From assembly GCF_900114445.1 (NCBI RefSeq), contig NZ_FOTB01000001.1, forward strand, positions 554,937 to 618,936: 64,000 bases of DNA, read 5' to 3'. Below are positions 20,794 through 30,302 of this stretch, in pieces. Source of the DNA: Salinicoccus halodurans (GTDB taxonomy: Bacteria; Bacillota; Bacilli; Staphylococcales; Salinicoccaceae). The translations under genes and the position numbers were made by a program. Position 1 is the stretch's first letter. Every line of letters begins with the position of its first letter. Under the pieces are notes generated by a model. It was not told the origin of the DNA, did not search any database, and saw only the letters and a list, made by a program, of their open reading frames with translations.

Positions 20794-21086
20794 ATAATTT
20801 AACTTCACGTCAAGTGAAGCAGCTCAAATCTAAGGCACATCACCTGAATCCGATTTTTCAGGTCGGAAAAAATGGAGTCAATGACAATTTCACAGAGCAG
20901 ATCAGTGATGTTCTGGAAAAAAGGGAACTTATAAAAATCTCAATACTGCAGAACTGCCTGGAGGACAAGGATGATATTGCCAAACAGATCAGCGATGCGA
21001 CAGAAAGTCATGTGGTTACGATAATCGGCAATACGATTATCCTGTATAAAGAATCCGAAAACAGCAGGAAAATCGAACTCTCATGA
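20790..21086 (+). CDS. yhbY: Ribosome assembly RNA-binding protein YhbY
   Basis: A 98-residue CRM-domain protein that binds pre-50S particles in relatives. Family segments: LTSRQVKQLKSKAHHLNPIF at the start and QVGKNGVNDNF, the KH-like GxxG region. Four-base overlaps on both sides place it in the yqeG operon. Confidence 0.92.
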   Translation: MNNLTSRQVKQLKSKAHHLNPIFQVGKNGVNDNFTEQISDVLEKRELIKISILQNCLEDKDDIAKQISDATESHVVTIIGNTIILYKESENSRKIELS

Positions 21087-21646
21087 AAATAGGCGTTTTT
21101 GGAGGTACTTTCGATCCGGTCCATATCGGGCATATCCATGCAGTGGCTGAGGCGAAGATTGCATTGAATCTGGATAAAGTCATTATTATACCGGCGCGGC
21201 AATCTCCATTGAAATCCAGTTCGCCGACCAAGGATAAGCACCGTTTAAACATGCTGCATCATGCTGTCGAAGGGTATGGTTTCATAGAAATAGACACTTT
21301 TGAACTGGAACAGGAAGGTGTCAGCTACACTTATGGAACAGCTCTGTATCTGGCCCGGAAGTATCCGGAGGATGAACTTTATTTCCTGATGGGCATGGAC
21401 CAGTATCGGAGCTTTGATAAATGGCACAAGAACGATGAATTACTGGAACTGATGAACTTTGCAGTAATGGCGCGGGCCGCTGAAGATGTGAGGGTAAAAC
21501 AGCCGTTCATTCATATTCAACAGCCTGTGGTAGAAGTGTCTTCGACTATTATACGTGAACGCATCGCCAACGGAAATATAGTACGCCATCAATTGAACAG
21601 CGCCGTTTACAAGTATATAAAGGAGCAGGGATTGTATGAAGCGTAA
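21083..21646 (+). CDS. nadD: Nicotinate-nucleotide adenylyltransferase
   Basis: Joins nicotinate mononucleotide to AMP in NAD synthesis. GVFGGTFDPVHIGHIH (residues 3-18) is the nucleotidyltransferase HxGH motif and SSTIIRERI the ISSTxIR motif near the C terminus. 187 residues. Overlaps yhbY by four and yqeK by eleven bases. Confidence 0.96.
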   Translation: MKIGVFGGTFDPVHIGHIHAVAEAKIALNLDKVIIIPARQSPLKSSSPTKDKHRLNMLHHAVEGYGFIEIDTFELEQEGVSYTYGTALYLARKYPEDELYFLMGMDQYRSFDKWHKNDELLELMNFAVMARAAEDVRVKQPFIHIQQPVVEVSSTIIRERIANGNIVRHQLNSAVYKYIKEQGLYEA

Positions 21647-22205
21647 AGAAGCTATCGAGATTGTAAAAGAAAAATTACCGGAAAAAAGATATAAACATTC
21701 CAAACGTGTAGCCGAAACCGCTGCAGAGATGGCAAAAATCTTTAAAGGGGATGAAGATAAATGTTATCTTGCAGGGATGCTTCACGACTATTCAAAATAT
21801 GATGAACTCAGTGAAATGTACCAGTATGTCACACAGTATGATCTGGATCCAGATCTTCTGAGCTTTAAATCTGAGGTCCTTCACGGTCCTGTCGCAGCTG
21901 TGAAGATGCGTGAGGAATTCGGTATAGAGGATGAAGAGATTTTTCAGGCAATCATGAATCACACTTCCGGCAGAAGCCAGATGACATTGAATGAGAAGAT
22001 TATTTTTGTCGCGGACTATATAGAACCTAACAGAAGCCAGCCGGGTGTGGAATACATCAGGGACATCGTTTTTGAAAAACAGGATCTGGATTTTGCAGTC
22101 TACGAAATCACGAAAGCCAATATACTGCACCTTGTATCAAAAGATCGTGCAGTCTATCACAGGACGGTAGATTGTCTGAACTACTACAATATGGTAAAGG
22201 AGTGA
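21636..22205 (+). CDS. yqeK: HD-domain nucleotide hydrolase YqeK
   Basis: HD-superfamily phosphohydrolase; YqeK relatives split diadenosine tetraphosphate symmetrically. Metal-binding motifs: KHSKRVAETAAEMA (His about 20), LHDYSKYD (HD pair near residue 50) and NHTSG. 189 residues. It follows nadD as in all Bacilli. Confidence 0.92.
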   Translation: MKRKEAIEIVKEKLPEKRYKHSKRVAETAAEMAKIFKGDEDKCYLAGMLHDYSKYDELSEMYQYVTQYDLDPDLLSFKSEVLHGPVAAVKMREEFGIEDEEIFQAIMNHTSGRSQMTLNEKIIFVADYIEPNRSQPGVEYIRDIVFEKQDLDFAVYEITKANILHLVSKDRAVYHRTVDCLNYYNMVKE

Positions 22206-22209
22206 CAGG

Positions 22210-22545
22210 ATGAAAAGTGTACAACTTGTACAATTGATGATTGAAGCATGTGATGATAAACGTGCTGAAGATATAATGAAATTTGATGTGACTGGTTCAA
22301 GCAGTGTGACAGATTATTATATTATCTGCCATGGTACTTCGGACAGACAGGTCCAGGCAATCGCGGATGAAATTAAAGAAGTTGCAAAAGACAACGATAT
22401 AGAGGCTGTTGTTGAAGGATACAGAGAGGCTAAATGGATTTTATGTGACGTGAATAATGTGGTCGTTCATGTGTTCCATAAACCTGAACGTGAATACTAC
22501 AACCTTGAACGCCTGTTTAAAAATGGTGAACACGTTGAAGTCTGA
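22210..22545 (+). CDS. rsfS: Ribosome silencing factor RsfS
   Basis: Binds uL14 and blocks subunit joining when nutrients are scarce. Family landmarks: DYYIICHGTSDRQVQAIADE (residues 36-55) and EAKWILCDVNNVVVHVF with the terminal YYNLERLF. 111 residues. Confidence 0.95.
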   Translation: MKSVQLVQLMIEACDDKRAEDIMKFDVTGSSSVTDYYIICHGTSDRQVQAIADEIKEVAKDNDIEAVVEGYREAKWILCDVNNVVVHVFHKPEREYYNLERLFKNGEHVEV

Positions 22546-23275
22546 TACGGTCTACAGACAGTTCAGCATGTATTATGATGAACTGACATATGATATGCCG
22601 TACGACCTCTGGCTTGATATCATACACCAGTATAAAGATGGTCGTAAATCTGTACTTGATATCGGCTGCGGGACAGGCACCCTGACCCGGCTTCTTGATT
22701 TTGAAAGTGTGTCTGCATTTGATCAGTCTGAACTGATGGTCACTGAAGCAAAGAAAAAAGAAACAGGGAATATTGAATATTTCACTGATGATATGCGCTA
22801 CTTTGAACTGGACAGAAAATTTGATGTCATCTGTGCAACCGTGGACGTAGTGAACTACTGTCAGGATCCAGATGAACTGATGCAGGTATTCGGTCAGGTC
22901 AAAAAACACCTCGATGAAGATGGTGTTTTCATTTTTGATATACACAGTGTGTTTAAAATGGAAAATGAACTGAATGATGTGACCTACAGTGATGAAACTG
23001 AGCATATCACATATATTTGGCATGCAATCGCTGGTGAAGTGCCATTGTCAGTCGTGCATGAAATGACATTTTTTGTCAATGAATCCGAAGACAGTGAATT
23101 GTACAGACGTTTCAGTGAAACACACAGGCAAAGAACTTATAAACACAAAGATATGTTGAAGATGATTGATGATGCCGGTTTGAAGATCGAACTTGCCTTC
23201 AGTGATTTTAATATGGAAAATGCAGTAACAGATGTCTGCGAGAGAATATTTTATGTTGTCAAAAAAGCTTTGTAA
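22523..23275 (+). CDS. Class I SAM-dependent methyltransferase
   Basis: Predicted small-molecule or RNA methyltransferase; the substrate is unknown. The SAM loop is VLDIGCGTGTLTRLL and the following acidic position is in SVSAFDQSELM. The protein ends the yqeG operon in Bacillus and Staphylococcus too (yqeM position). The start lies inside rsfS: ATG 22523 or TTG 22535 (MKSDTVYRQFSMYYDEL) both fit, the latter matching the usual N terminus better. The stop codon lies in the terminator stem. Confidence 0.85.
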   Translation: MVNTLKSDTVYRQFSMYYDELTYDMPYDLWLDIIHQYKDGRKSVLDIGCGTGTLTRLLDFESVSAFDQSELMVTEAKKKETGNIEYFTDDMRYFELDRKFDVICATVDVVNYCQDPDELMQVFGQVKKHLDEDGVFIFDIHSVFKMENELNDVTYSDETEHITYIWHAIAGEVPLSVVHEMTFFVNESEDSELYRRFSETHRQRTYKHKDMLKMIDDAGLKIELAFSDFNMENAVTDVCERIFYVVKKAL

Positions 23276-23298
23276 TCAATAGGTTACAAAGTTTTTTT
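23268..23298 (+). terminator. Terminator of the yqeG operon
   Basis: CTTTGTAA (23268-23275), 8-nt loop, TTACAAAG (23284-23291), then seven Ts. The stem contains the methyltransferase stop codon. Confidence 0.85.
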
Positions 23299-23332
23299 GA
23301 GTTTTTTTATTTATCTGACAAATAAAAAAATC

Positions 23333-23346
23333 AAAATGGCCATTTT
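23333..23346 (+). promoter_or_regulatory. Palindrome upstream of comEA, possible competence regulator site
   Basis: AAAATGGCCATTTT is a perfect 14-base palindrome 44 bases before the comEA ATG. ComK boxes in B. subtilis are AAAA-N5-TTTT pairs; here the gap is six and no clear second half-site is seen, so this is only a candidate. Confidence 0.3.
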
Positions 23347-23389
23347 TACCTATATATAGATAAAGAGTCTTTTTATAAGGAGGTATATT

Positions 23390-24007
23390 ATGGACATTAA
23401 AGATTTTTGGAACCGCTATAATATTTATATCGCTGGAGGTCTGTTTTTAGTTGCCGTTGTCATTATTGCCGTGTTGATTTTCCCACGGGAGAGCAAAGTC
23501 GAGATGATTGAACCGTTCCCGTCGGAAAATTTTGAGGAAGAAAGCCAGGAAGAACCGGCAGCACAGGAAAATACTGAGATCTTTGTTGAAGTCAAAGGTG
23601 CCGTGAAATATCCAGGCGTCTTCGAAATGCCCAAAGATGCCCGAGTGAAAAATGTGCTTGAACTGGCACAGCCTGAACCGGCTGCCGATCTTTTAAGTGT
23701 GAATCAATCGATGAAGCTCATCGATGAAATGGTGATCTACATACCGAAGGATGGCGAAGTTACCGAATTCGATCCTGCAGACGGGTTCGGATCCGAAACG
23801 GAAGAAGAGGGCAGTACAGTCAATATCAATACAGGAGGTATTCCGGAACTTACGACTTTAAACGGTATTGGGGAGAAAAAAGCACAGCTTATCCTGGATT
23901 ACCGTGAAGAAAACGGCTTATTCATGAAAAAGGAAGACATCATGAACATACCGGGTATCGGAGAAAAAACGTTTGAAAGTCTCGAACCGTATATTACAAT
24001 AGATTAA
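23390..24007 (+). CDS. comEA: Competence protein ComEA, DNA receptor
   Basis: Membrane-anchored DNA-binding protein that pulls transforming DNA to the ComEC channel. One membrane segment at residues 12-30 (IYIAGGLFLVAVVIIAVLI), an acidic linker, an SLBB domain from about residue 60 (EVKGAVKYPGVFEMPKDARV) and a C-terminal helix-hairpin-helix pair (VNINTGGIPELTTLNGIG, IMNIPGIGEKTFESL). 205 residues, same order as B. subtilis. GGAGG precedes the ATG. Confidence 0.94.
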   Translation: MDIKDFWNRYNIYIAGGLFLVAVVIIAVLIFPRESKVEMIEPFPSENFEEESQEEPAAQENTEIFVEVKGAVKYPGVFEMPKDARVKNVLELAQPEPAADLLSVNQSMKLIDEMVIYIPKDGEVTEFDPADGFGSETEEEGSTVNINTGGIPELTTLNGIGEKKAQLILDYREENGLFMKKEDIMNIPGIGEKTFESLEPYITID

Positions 24008-24028
24008 AAGAGAAAGCGGGGGATAATT

Positions 24029-24490
24029 TTGAGAATCGATTGGCATGAGTATTTTTTAGCGCAGAGTCACCTTCTCAGTCTCAGATCGACATGTGAAAGA
24101 TTAAAAGTTGGTGCGACGATCGTTAAGGATAACCGCGTCATCGCGGGTGGATATAATGGTTCTGTTTCCGGCGAAGATCACTGCATTGATGTCGGATGCC
24201 TTGTTGAAGACGGGCACTGCATACGCACAATTCATGCGGAAATCAATGCAGTGCTCCAGTGTTCGAAGTTTGGTGTATCCACAGAGGGAGCCAGCGTGTA
24301 TGTCACTCACTTCCCGTGTGTACACTGTACAAAATCACTCATACAAGCAGGAATCAGCAACATATATTATGCGGAAGACTACAAAAACCATGAGTATGCC
24401 CTGTATCTGCTGGATAAAACAGGCGTTCATTACGAACGCATCGATTTTGATAATAAGCGGGTTGCTCATTATTTTGAGAACATCGTATGA
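24029..24490 (+). CDS. comEB: dCMP deaminase-family protein ComEB
   Basis: Zinc deaminase, probably converting dCMP to dUMP; it sits in the com operon but is not needed for transformation in B. subtilis. Zinc and catalytic residues: HAEINAVLQC and FPCVHCTKSL. 153 residues. TTG 24029 follows GGGGGAT; the stop overlaps the comEC ATG. Confidence 0.93.
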   Translation: MRIDWHEYFLAQSHLLSLRSTCERLKVGATIVKDNRVIAGGYNGSVSGEDHCIDVGCLVEDGHCIRTIHAEINAVLQCSKFGVSTEGASVYVTHFPCVHCTKSLIQAGISNIYYAEDYKNHEYALYLLDKTGVHYERIDFDNKRVAHYFENIV

Positions 24491-26730
24491 TCATATTTTT
24501 AATATTGTTATCCATAATGAATGGTTATATCAGTTTGGAATCCCCGTTATTGGGGATCTTTTTTATGGGAGTAAGCAGTATGATCACGTGGCGGAGATTT
24601 CGTTCAATAAAATTTCTTCTCAGTCTATTACTATTGACAGCCCTGGTAATCACGGCTGTTTTTTTATTGCCTGAAAACGTTGAAGAAAAGCAGTTGGATC
24701 ATATTACAGTTACAGGATACAAATATTATAAAGACGGTATTGCACATACTGTGACCCATGAAGAGGGGGCATATGATATGTTTTTAAATGATTCTGTAAA
24801 AGTTCCGATTGGAAAAAAGTGCAGTGGATTTTTTGAGACCTCTGTTCCGGGGGAAGAACGGAATTTCATAAAGAATAATGAACGTCTGGCTTTGAGAATC
24901 AACGATATGGATGGACGGATATATCATGAGACGATCGATGCTGCATCATGCAAAGACACTTCCATCACTTTCGGTATGCGGATTTCCGACATGCGGGATA
25001 AATATATAAGCAAAATGCTTTCGAATTCAGAATTCGAATATGCATATGATATTCTGACTCTCTCCATCGGTAATAAATCCTATATTACTTCAGAGTTTTT
25101 TGATGCGTTGCAAAAGCTGGGTATATATCATCTATATGTCATTTCAGGTACGCATGTCGCTTTCCTCAGCGGAATATTATTCTTTGTCCTGCAAAGACTC
25201 AGAATCACGATCAATGTGATAAAAGTGATCATGATCATCTGCCTCCTGTTCTTTTTAACTTTAAACTTTTTCAGTCCGAGTGTATTGAGGGCGGTAATGA
25301 TGGCAATACTTCTGATCATTACTTCTTTTTTCAGGGAAAAACCTTATCTGACAGTAATTTCGACTACTGCAATCATCCAGATATTATATAATCCCTGGGT
25401 GATGTATCATGCTGGATTTCAATTATCCTACATTACAACATACCTTATCATTCTGAGTCGGCCATACTGGCAGAAGACAGGGCCGTTCACCCAACTGATG
25501 GGGATAACCGCCATTGCGGAAGTTTCGACGCTTGCAGTCGTCCTACAGCAGTTCAATGTGGTCAGCTTAAGTGGTCTGATCATGAATTTTTTCTTTGTTC
25601 CCTTATTTTCATTCATCATCTTTCCGATGGTGATCATCTATAATTTCATGTCCTTTACCATCTTTCCAGTATTTGCCGACGAAATATACCACTCTGTATT
25701 TACAATGCTGAAGGACATGATCTTTTTTATAGCTGATCTGTTCAGACATCGTTTTTCTGTTAAAAGTCCAAACGCAGTCTGGCTGATCATACTGATCACT
25801 CTGTCATATATGATTATGAAGGAAATCTGTCTTTTGAATCTGAAAAGGATCGGAGTATATTCTGTACTTTTTATTTTCAGCATCATATTTATTAACAGAC
25901 TTTCCTGGTATGATTACACTGTGACAATGGTCGATGTGGGTCAGGGTGATTCATTCATAGTCGAAGATCATAAAAATAATGCAACAGTGCTGATCGATAC
26001 AGGCGGGAAGTTCTATCCGGAGGAAAGTCAGTATCCACTGTCTGAAAAAACAGTCCTGCCATATTTGAAAGAATCCGGCATCGACCGCCTCGATATGATG
26101 GTGTTGTCGCACATGGATCTGGATCATACAGGGGAAGCCGCCCATATTTTACAGAAAAAGCAGGTGGATTACGTTTATCTGAACCCCGGCGATCCTGCTT
26201 TCAAAGATTGGTATATGTCAGAAGATGTTGTAAACTATGAAGGGCAGTTCATCAATGCAATGGATACTAAAGTAATGAATATAGGCGGCATTGAAATTAC
26301 GAAGCTGTTTCCGATGGAGGAAGTGGAAAGTGAAGATTCCAATCAGCATTCTCTGGTCATGAAGGTGAACACAGGCGAATTCAGTTTTCTTTTTACTGGG
26401 GATACTGATATAGAAATGGAAAATCGTCTGATGGAAACTTATGGGCGATTGGAGGCAGATGTATTAAAATTGGCACATCACGGTTCGAATACTTCAACGG
26501 GAGGGGCATTTATTGAAAATACGAAGTTCCGCTATGCACTCGTATCTGCAGGAGTGGATAACAGCTATGGACATCCTCACCCTGAAGTGATTGACCGGCT
26601 GGGGCCTGTGCAGGTCTTTGATACTTCAAGACATGGAATGGTGCGTTTTAATATAAGAGGCGGAAAAATGTGTGTCGAAGCGAAGCTTGCACCGGAGCTC
26701 TCTCACTGCATAAAAAAAGAGCTGAATTAA
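24487..26730 (+). CDS. comEC: DNA uptake channel ComEC/Rec2
   Basis: Polytopic membrane protein that carries single-stranded DNA into the cell. Residues 1-60 hold the first membrane helices, an extracellular OB-like part follows, then the Competence domain (about residues 215-480, with YHLYVISGTHVAFLSG). The C-terminal metallo-beta-lactamase-like domain starts near residue 478 (VDVGQGDSFIVED) with LSHMDLDHTGEA and LAHHGSNTS as metal motifs, intact enough to be an active nuclease. 747 residues. ATGA overlap with comEB; the stop falls in the loop of the minus-strand yqzM terminator. Confidence 0.94.
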   Translation: MIIFLILLSIMNGYISLESPLLGIFFMGVSSMITWRRFRSIKFLLSLLLLTALVITAVFLLPENVEEKQLDHITVTGYKYYKDGIAHTVTHEEGAYDMFLNDSVKVPIGKKCSGFFETSVPGEERNFIKNNERLALRINDMDGRIYHETIDAASCKDTSITFGMRISDMRDKYISKMLSNSEFEYAYDILTLSIGNKSYITSEFFDALQKLGIYHLYVISGTHVAFLSGILFFVLQRLRITINVIKVIMIICLLFFLTLNFFSPSVLRAVMMAILLIITSFFREKPYLTVISTTAIIQILYNPWVMYHAGFQLSYITTYLIILSRPYWQKTGPFTQLMGITAIAEVSTLAVVLQQFNVVSLSGLIMNFFFVPLFSFIIFPMVIIYNFMSFTIFPVFADEIYHSVFTMLKDMIFFIADLFRHRFSVKSPNAVWLIILITLSYMIMKEICLLNLKRIGVYSVLFIFSIIFINRLSWYDYTVTMVDVGQGDSFIVEDHKNNATVLIDTGGKFYPEESQYPLSEKTVLPYLKESGIDRLDMMVLSHMDLDHTGEAAHILQKKQVDYVYLNPGDPAFKDWYMSEDVVNYEGQFINAMDTKVMNIGGIEITKLFPMEEVESEDSNQHSLVMKVNTGEFSFLFTGDTDIEMENRLMETYGRLEADVLKLAHHGSNTSTGGAFIENTKFRYALVSAGVDNSYGHPHPEVIDRLGPVQVFDTSRHGMVRFNIRGGKMCVEAKLAPELSHCIKKELN

Positions 26731-26739
26731 CAGCTCTTT
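26711..26739 (-). terminator. Terminator of yqzM, at the comEC 3' end
   Basis: Arms AAAGAGCTG (26716-26724) and CAGCTCTTT (26731-26739) with the A run at 26712-26718 giving a T tract on the minus strand. It may also help end comEC transcripts. Confidence 0.8.
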
Positions 26740-26748
26740 CTGGAAGAC

Positions 26749-26886
26749 TTACAGGTCTGCAACGATCTGGAAGATCTGTGCAATGACGTAGATTACAGTA
26801 AGTCCGAGGAAACCTACAACAAAGGCCAGACCGGAATCAATGACATCGTTGTTTTTGGATTGTACATGTTTTTCGAATTTATTCAT
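26749..26886 (-). CDS. yqzM: YqzM-family small membrane protein
   Basis: A 45-residue product: a charged front MNKFEKHVQSKNNDVIDSG and one membrane helix LAFVVGFLGLTVIYVIA. TTAGGAGG lies eight bases before the ATG. B. subtilis yqzM is a 44-residue protein of the same build at the same place (opposite strand between comEC and holA), so the family call rests on both sequence and position. Function unknown. Confidence 0.85.
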   Translation of the reverse strand: MNKFEKHVQSKNNDVIDSGLAFVVGFLGLTVIYVIAQIFQIVADL

Positions 26887-26979
26887 GAGATAACCTCCTA
26901 AACATATCAGTTACAGTATAGGATAAATTGATGGAAAAAGCTATAATAGAATTAGAAATAATATAGGAGTGACTTAATT

Positions 26980-27942
26980 TTGGAACGATTGCAGCTGATA
27001 TATGGTTCAAATACCATGCGCATAACAGAGATGGCAAAAGAGCTTGCAGGTTCATTCCTGGAATCACCGGATGAGTTCAGCCTGGTTACTCTGAATTACA
27101 AAGAAACATCAATTGAAGCGATAATAGAAGAAGCACAGACGCTGCCGTTCCTGTCCGACCAAAAAGCCGTCGTTGTGAATGACGCATTTTCCTTTACCGG
27201 AGCCAAAGTGAAATCTGAAGTGAATCATGATATCGACCGTCTCGTAGATTATCTGACGAACAAAAATGATGATACACTGCTGATCTTCAAAGTATTTAAT
27301 GAGCAGCTTGATAACCGTAAGAAGATCACTAAAATAATGAAACAAAAGGGTAAAGTGACGGAAGTGGCTGAAATGGATGAGCAGGAAGTCCGTCAATATC
27401 TTTCAAGTATTCTTGCAGAGAATGAAGTGGCGATGGATAAGAGTGCGATGGATATATTCATCAATCGGACCGGCATCAATTATGAGACGGTGACCAATGA
27501 AATGAATAAATTGATTCTGTACGCAGAAAACACGATTACCGCTGAGGATGTAGAAGCCGTAGTCAGCGTCAGTCTGGAACAGAATATTTTCAAATTGACA
27601 GACCTCATCCTTTCAAGAAAGAAGGCGCAGGCAGTCAGATTGCTCAGGGAGCTGATACTGCAAAAAGAAGAGCCGATGCAGCTGCTCCATCTGATTATCG
27701 GACAGTTCAGGCTGCTGTATCAGGTGAAACTTTTACTTTCTCAAGGGTATCAGGCGGATAATATAGCAAAATCTCTTAAAGTGCATCCATACCGGGTAAA
27801 ACTTGCGAGCCGTGATGTGGGGAAATACAGTCAGGAAGTTCTGGAGAACAAAATGGTGATGTGCAGAGATATAGATTACAAATTCAAATCCAGTTACCTG
27901 GACAGGGAAACACTGTTCGAGCTCTTCGTCCTGGAGATTTAA
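26980..27942 (+). CDS. holA: DNA polymerase III delta subunit
   Basis: Clamp-loader subunit that opens the sliding clamp. The 320-residue protein has the RarA-like N-terminal domain starting QLIYGSNTMRITEMAKEL and the helical collar domain with LIIGQFRLLYQVKLLLSQG and LKVHPYRVKLA near the C terminus. TTG 26980 follows AGGAGTGA. Upstream TATAAT at 26942-26947 suggests its own promoter, though no good -35 is seen. Confidence 0.93.
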   Translation: MERLQLIYGSNTMRITEMAKELAGSFLESPDEFSLVTLNYKETSIEAIIEEAQTLPFLSDQKAVVVNDAFSFTGAKVKSEVNHDIDRLVDYLTNKNDDTLLIFKVFNEQLDNRKKITKIMKQKGKVTEVAEMDEQEVRQYLSSILAENEVAMDKSAMDIFINRTGINYETVTNEMNKLILYAENTITAEDVEAVVSVSLEQNIFKLTDLILSRKKAQAVRLLRELILQKEEPMQLLHLIIGQFRLLYQVKLLLSQGYQADNIAKSLKVHPYRVKLASRDVGKYSQEVLENKMVMCRDIDYKFKSSYLDRETLFELFVLEI

Positions 27943-27980
27943 AAACCCGGTGCCAAAAAATTAATGGCACCGGGTTTATT
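27943..27980. terminator. Bidirectional terminator after holA
   Basis: AAACCCGGTGCCA (27943-27955), 9-nt loop, TGGCACCGGGTTT (27965-27977). Confidence 0.8.
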
Positions 27981-28000
27981 CTGTATAAGTATCGGCAAAA

Positions 28001-28028
28001 TAAAAAAACCTCCGCTATGGAAGGTTTT
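28001..28028 (-). terminator. Terminator of rpsT
   Basis: Minus-strand hairpin (arms 28005-28013 and 28019-28028) followed by seven Ts on that strand; it overlaps the rpsT stop. Confidence 0.7.
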
Positions 28029-28272
28029 ATTTAGACATGAGTCTGGATTTCATACGTGCAGCTTTGTTCGTATGAACAAGGTTTTTCTTTGCTGCTTTAT
28101 CAACATGTTTAACTGCTTCAGACACAAGAGCGTCAACGTTTTCTGCATTGTTTTCTTTAGCAGTCATTGCGCGCTTTACTGCAGTACGCATTTCATTCTT
28201 TTGGGCAATGTTCTGAGCATGTGCCGCTTCACTTGTTTTTACTCGCTTGATTGCTGATTTAATATTAGGCAT
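28027..28272 (-). CDS. rpsT: 30S ribosomal protein bS20
   Basis: 81-residue basic helical protein, [17 protein letters not shown] to RMKSRLMSK, binding 16S rRNA early in 30S assembly. GGAGGTGA precedes ATG 28272. Transcribed alone from the minus strand between holA and lepA, the usual Bacilli arrangement. Confidence 0.97.
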   Translation of the reverse strand: MPNIKSAIKRVKTSEAAHAQNIAQKNEMRTAVKRAMTAKENNAENVDALVSEAVKHVDKAAKKNLVHTNKAARMKSRLMSK

Positions 28273-28322
28273 AGCATTCACCTCCGTCTCGGACTTGTAC
28301 AACTTTAATTGCAACAAAAGTT

Positions 28323-28351
28323 ATTTTACCAAAAGTAGCAGGCATATGCAA
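28323..28351 (-). promoter_or_regulatory. Promoter of rpsT
   Basis: Minus strand TTGCAT (28346-28351), 17 bp, TAAAAT (28323-28328), with TGG before the -10 (extended -10). Confidence 0.7.
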
Positions 28352-28369
28352 TATAAATGGGGAAATGAA

Positions 28370-28398
28370 TTGAAGAAAAATTTGATTGTTGTTATAAT
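28370..28398 (+). promoter_or_regulatory. Promoter of lepA
   Basis: TTGAAG (28370-28375), 17 bp, TATAAT (28393-28398), with TGT before the -10 (extended -10). Confidence 0.8.
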
Positions 28399-28433
28399 AC
28401 AAGCATTGTCATTAAGAGAAAGTTGGAAGATAT

Positions 28434-30257
28434 ATGAATGATCAAGAGCGTATTGAACGACAGAAAAAGATAAGGAATTTTTCAATCATTGCGCATATCG
28501 ACCACGGTAAATCCACTCTGGCCGACCGTATTCTGGAAAATACGCAGTCGGTTGCGACGAGAGAGATGAAAGCTCAGCTTTTGGACTCCATGGATTTAGA
28601 GCGTGAGCGCGGTATCACAATTAAACTGAATGCCGTTCAGTTGAAGTACACAGCAAAGAATGGCGAAGATTATATTTTTCATCTGATAGATACTCCGGGA
28701 CACGTCGATTTTACATATGAAGTTTCCCGATCACTCGCTGCGTGTGAAGGGGCCATACTGGTAGTGGATGCTGCTCAGGGAATTGAAGCCCAGACGCTTG
28801 CGAACGTTTATCTTGCACTGGATAATGATCTGGAACTCATACCGGTGATCAATAAGATCGACCTGCCGGCAGCTGATCCTGACCGTATTGCCCAGGAAGT
28901 TGAGGACGTAGTCGGTCTCCCCAAGGAAGATGCAATCAAAGCATCAGCCAAAGCGAATATCGGTATCGAAGAGATACTGGAGAGTGTCGTTGAGACAGTG
29001 CCGCCTCCCGAGGGCGACCCGGCTGCTCCGCTCAAAGCGTTGATCTTCGACTCTGTCTTCGATCCTTACAGAGGGGTGATCTCTTCCATAAGAATTGTTG
29101 AAGGAACAGTCAGAGCAGGCGACAGGATCAAGATGATGGCAACAGGCAAGGAATTCGAGGTTGCCGAAGTCGGCATCAATACACCGAAACCGATGGCTGC
29201 AAAGGAATTGACAGTGGGTGATGTAGGCTTCCTTACAGCAGCAATCAAAAATGTAGGGGATTCCAGCGTCGGCGACACGATCACACTTGCCGATAATCCC
29301 GCCCAAACACCGCTCCAGGGATACAAGAAAATGAATCCGATGGTATTCTGTGGTATGTATCCTATAGACTCCAATAGATACAATGATCTGCGTGAGGCAT
29401 TGGAAAAACTGGAACTGAACGATTCCTCCCTCGAATATGAAGCTGAAACTTCCCAGGCGCTGGGCTTTGGTTTCCGTACAGGATTCCTTGGGCTGCTTCA
29501 TATGGAAATTGTACAGGAGCGCATCGAAAGGGAGTTTGGAATCGAGCTGATTGCAACAGCACCTTCGGTTATATATGATGTGCATCTGACGGACGGATCC
29601 AAAGTTGTAGTCGACAACCCGTCCCAGATGCCGGATCCGCAGAAAGTGGACCGCATAGAAGAACCTTATGTCAAATCGACAATCATGGTTCCGAATGATT
29701 ATGTCGGAGCAGTCATGGAACTGTGTCAGAGAAAACGCGGCAATTTCATCACTATGGATTACCTGGATGACATCCGGGTCAATATTATCTATGAAATTCC
29801 TCTCTCTGAAATTGTGTTTGATTTCTTCGACCAGCTGAAATCCCAGACGAAAGGGTATGCATCCTTCGATTACGAACTGATCGGCTATAAGGAAAGTAAT
29901 CTCGTCAAGATGGATATCCTGTTGAACAATGAGAAAGTGGATGCACTGAGCTTTATCGTACACCGTGACTTCTCATACGAACGCGGTAAGCTCATCGTGG
30001 AAAAACTCAAGAAACTGATTCCACGCCAGCAATTCGAAGTTCCCATCCAGGCTGCTGTCGGACAGAAAATCATTTCCCGTACGAACATCAAGTCCATGGG
30101 TAAAAATGTTCTTTCCAAATGTTACGGCGGGGACATCAGCCGGAAGCGCAAGCTGCTTGAGAAGCAAAAAGAAGGTAAGAAAAAAATGAAGTCAGTCGGT
30201 AATGTGGAGATTCCACAGGAAGCATTCCTGGCCGTCTTGAAAATGGATGAAGAGTAA
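28434..30257 (+). CDS. lepA: Elongation factor 4 (LepA)
   Basis: Translational GTPase that remodels stalled or misplaced ribosomes and aids 30S biogenesis. G1 [14 protein letters not shown] (residues about 19-32), G2 RGITIK, G3 DTPGHVDF and G4 NKIDLPAAD are intact; the unique C-terminal domain ends with [16 protein letters not shown]. 607 residues. A terminator follows, then hemW. Confidence 0.97.
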   Translation: MNDQERIERQKKIRNFSIIAHIDHGKSTLADRILENTQSVATREMKAQLLDSMDLERERGITIKLNAVQLKYTAKNGEDYIFHLIDTPGHVDFTYEVSRSLAACEGAILVVDAAQGIEAQTLANVYLALDNDLELIPVINKIDLPAADPDRIAQEVEDVVGLPKEDAIKASAKANIGIEEILESVVETVPPPEGDPAAPLKALIFDSVFDPYRGVISSIRIVEGTVRAGDRIKMMATGKEFEVAEVGINTPKPMAAKELTVGDVGFLTAAIKNVGDSSVGDTITLADNPAQTPLQGYKKMNPMVFCGMYPIDSNRYNDLREALEKLELNDSSLEYEAETSQALGFGFRTGFLGLLHMEIVQERIEREFGIELIATAPSVIYDVHLTDGSKVVVDNPSQMPDPQKVDRIEEPYVKSTIMVPNDYVGAVMELCQRKRGNFITMDYLDDIRVNIIYEIPLSEIVFDFFDQLKSQTKGYASFDYELIGYKESNLVKMDILLNNEKVDALSFIVHRDFSYERGKLIVEKLKKLIPRQQFEVPIQAAVGQKIISRTNIKSMGKNVLSKCYGGDISRKRKLLEKQKEGKKKMKSVGNVEIPQEAFLAVLKMDEE

Positions 30258-30258
30258 C

Positions 30259-30284
30259 AGCCACTGGTTCAGTGGCTTTTCCTT
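30259..30284 (+). terminator. Terminator between lepA and hemW
   Basis: AGCCACTG, loop GTT, CAGTGGCT (30259-30277), then TTTCCTTTT. Confidence 0.75.
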
Positions 30285-30302
30285 TTGACTGGAGTGAAGT
30301 TG

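Noticed and set aside
28944-29963. Long open frame (339 codons) on the minus strand across lepA
   Set aside because: It is the complement of a fully conserved GTPase gene; the translation is rich in Cys, His and Phe without domains, and no ribosome site precedes it.
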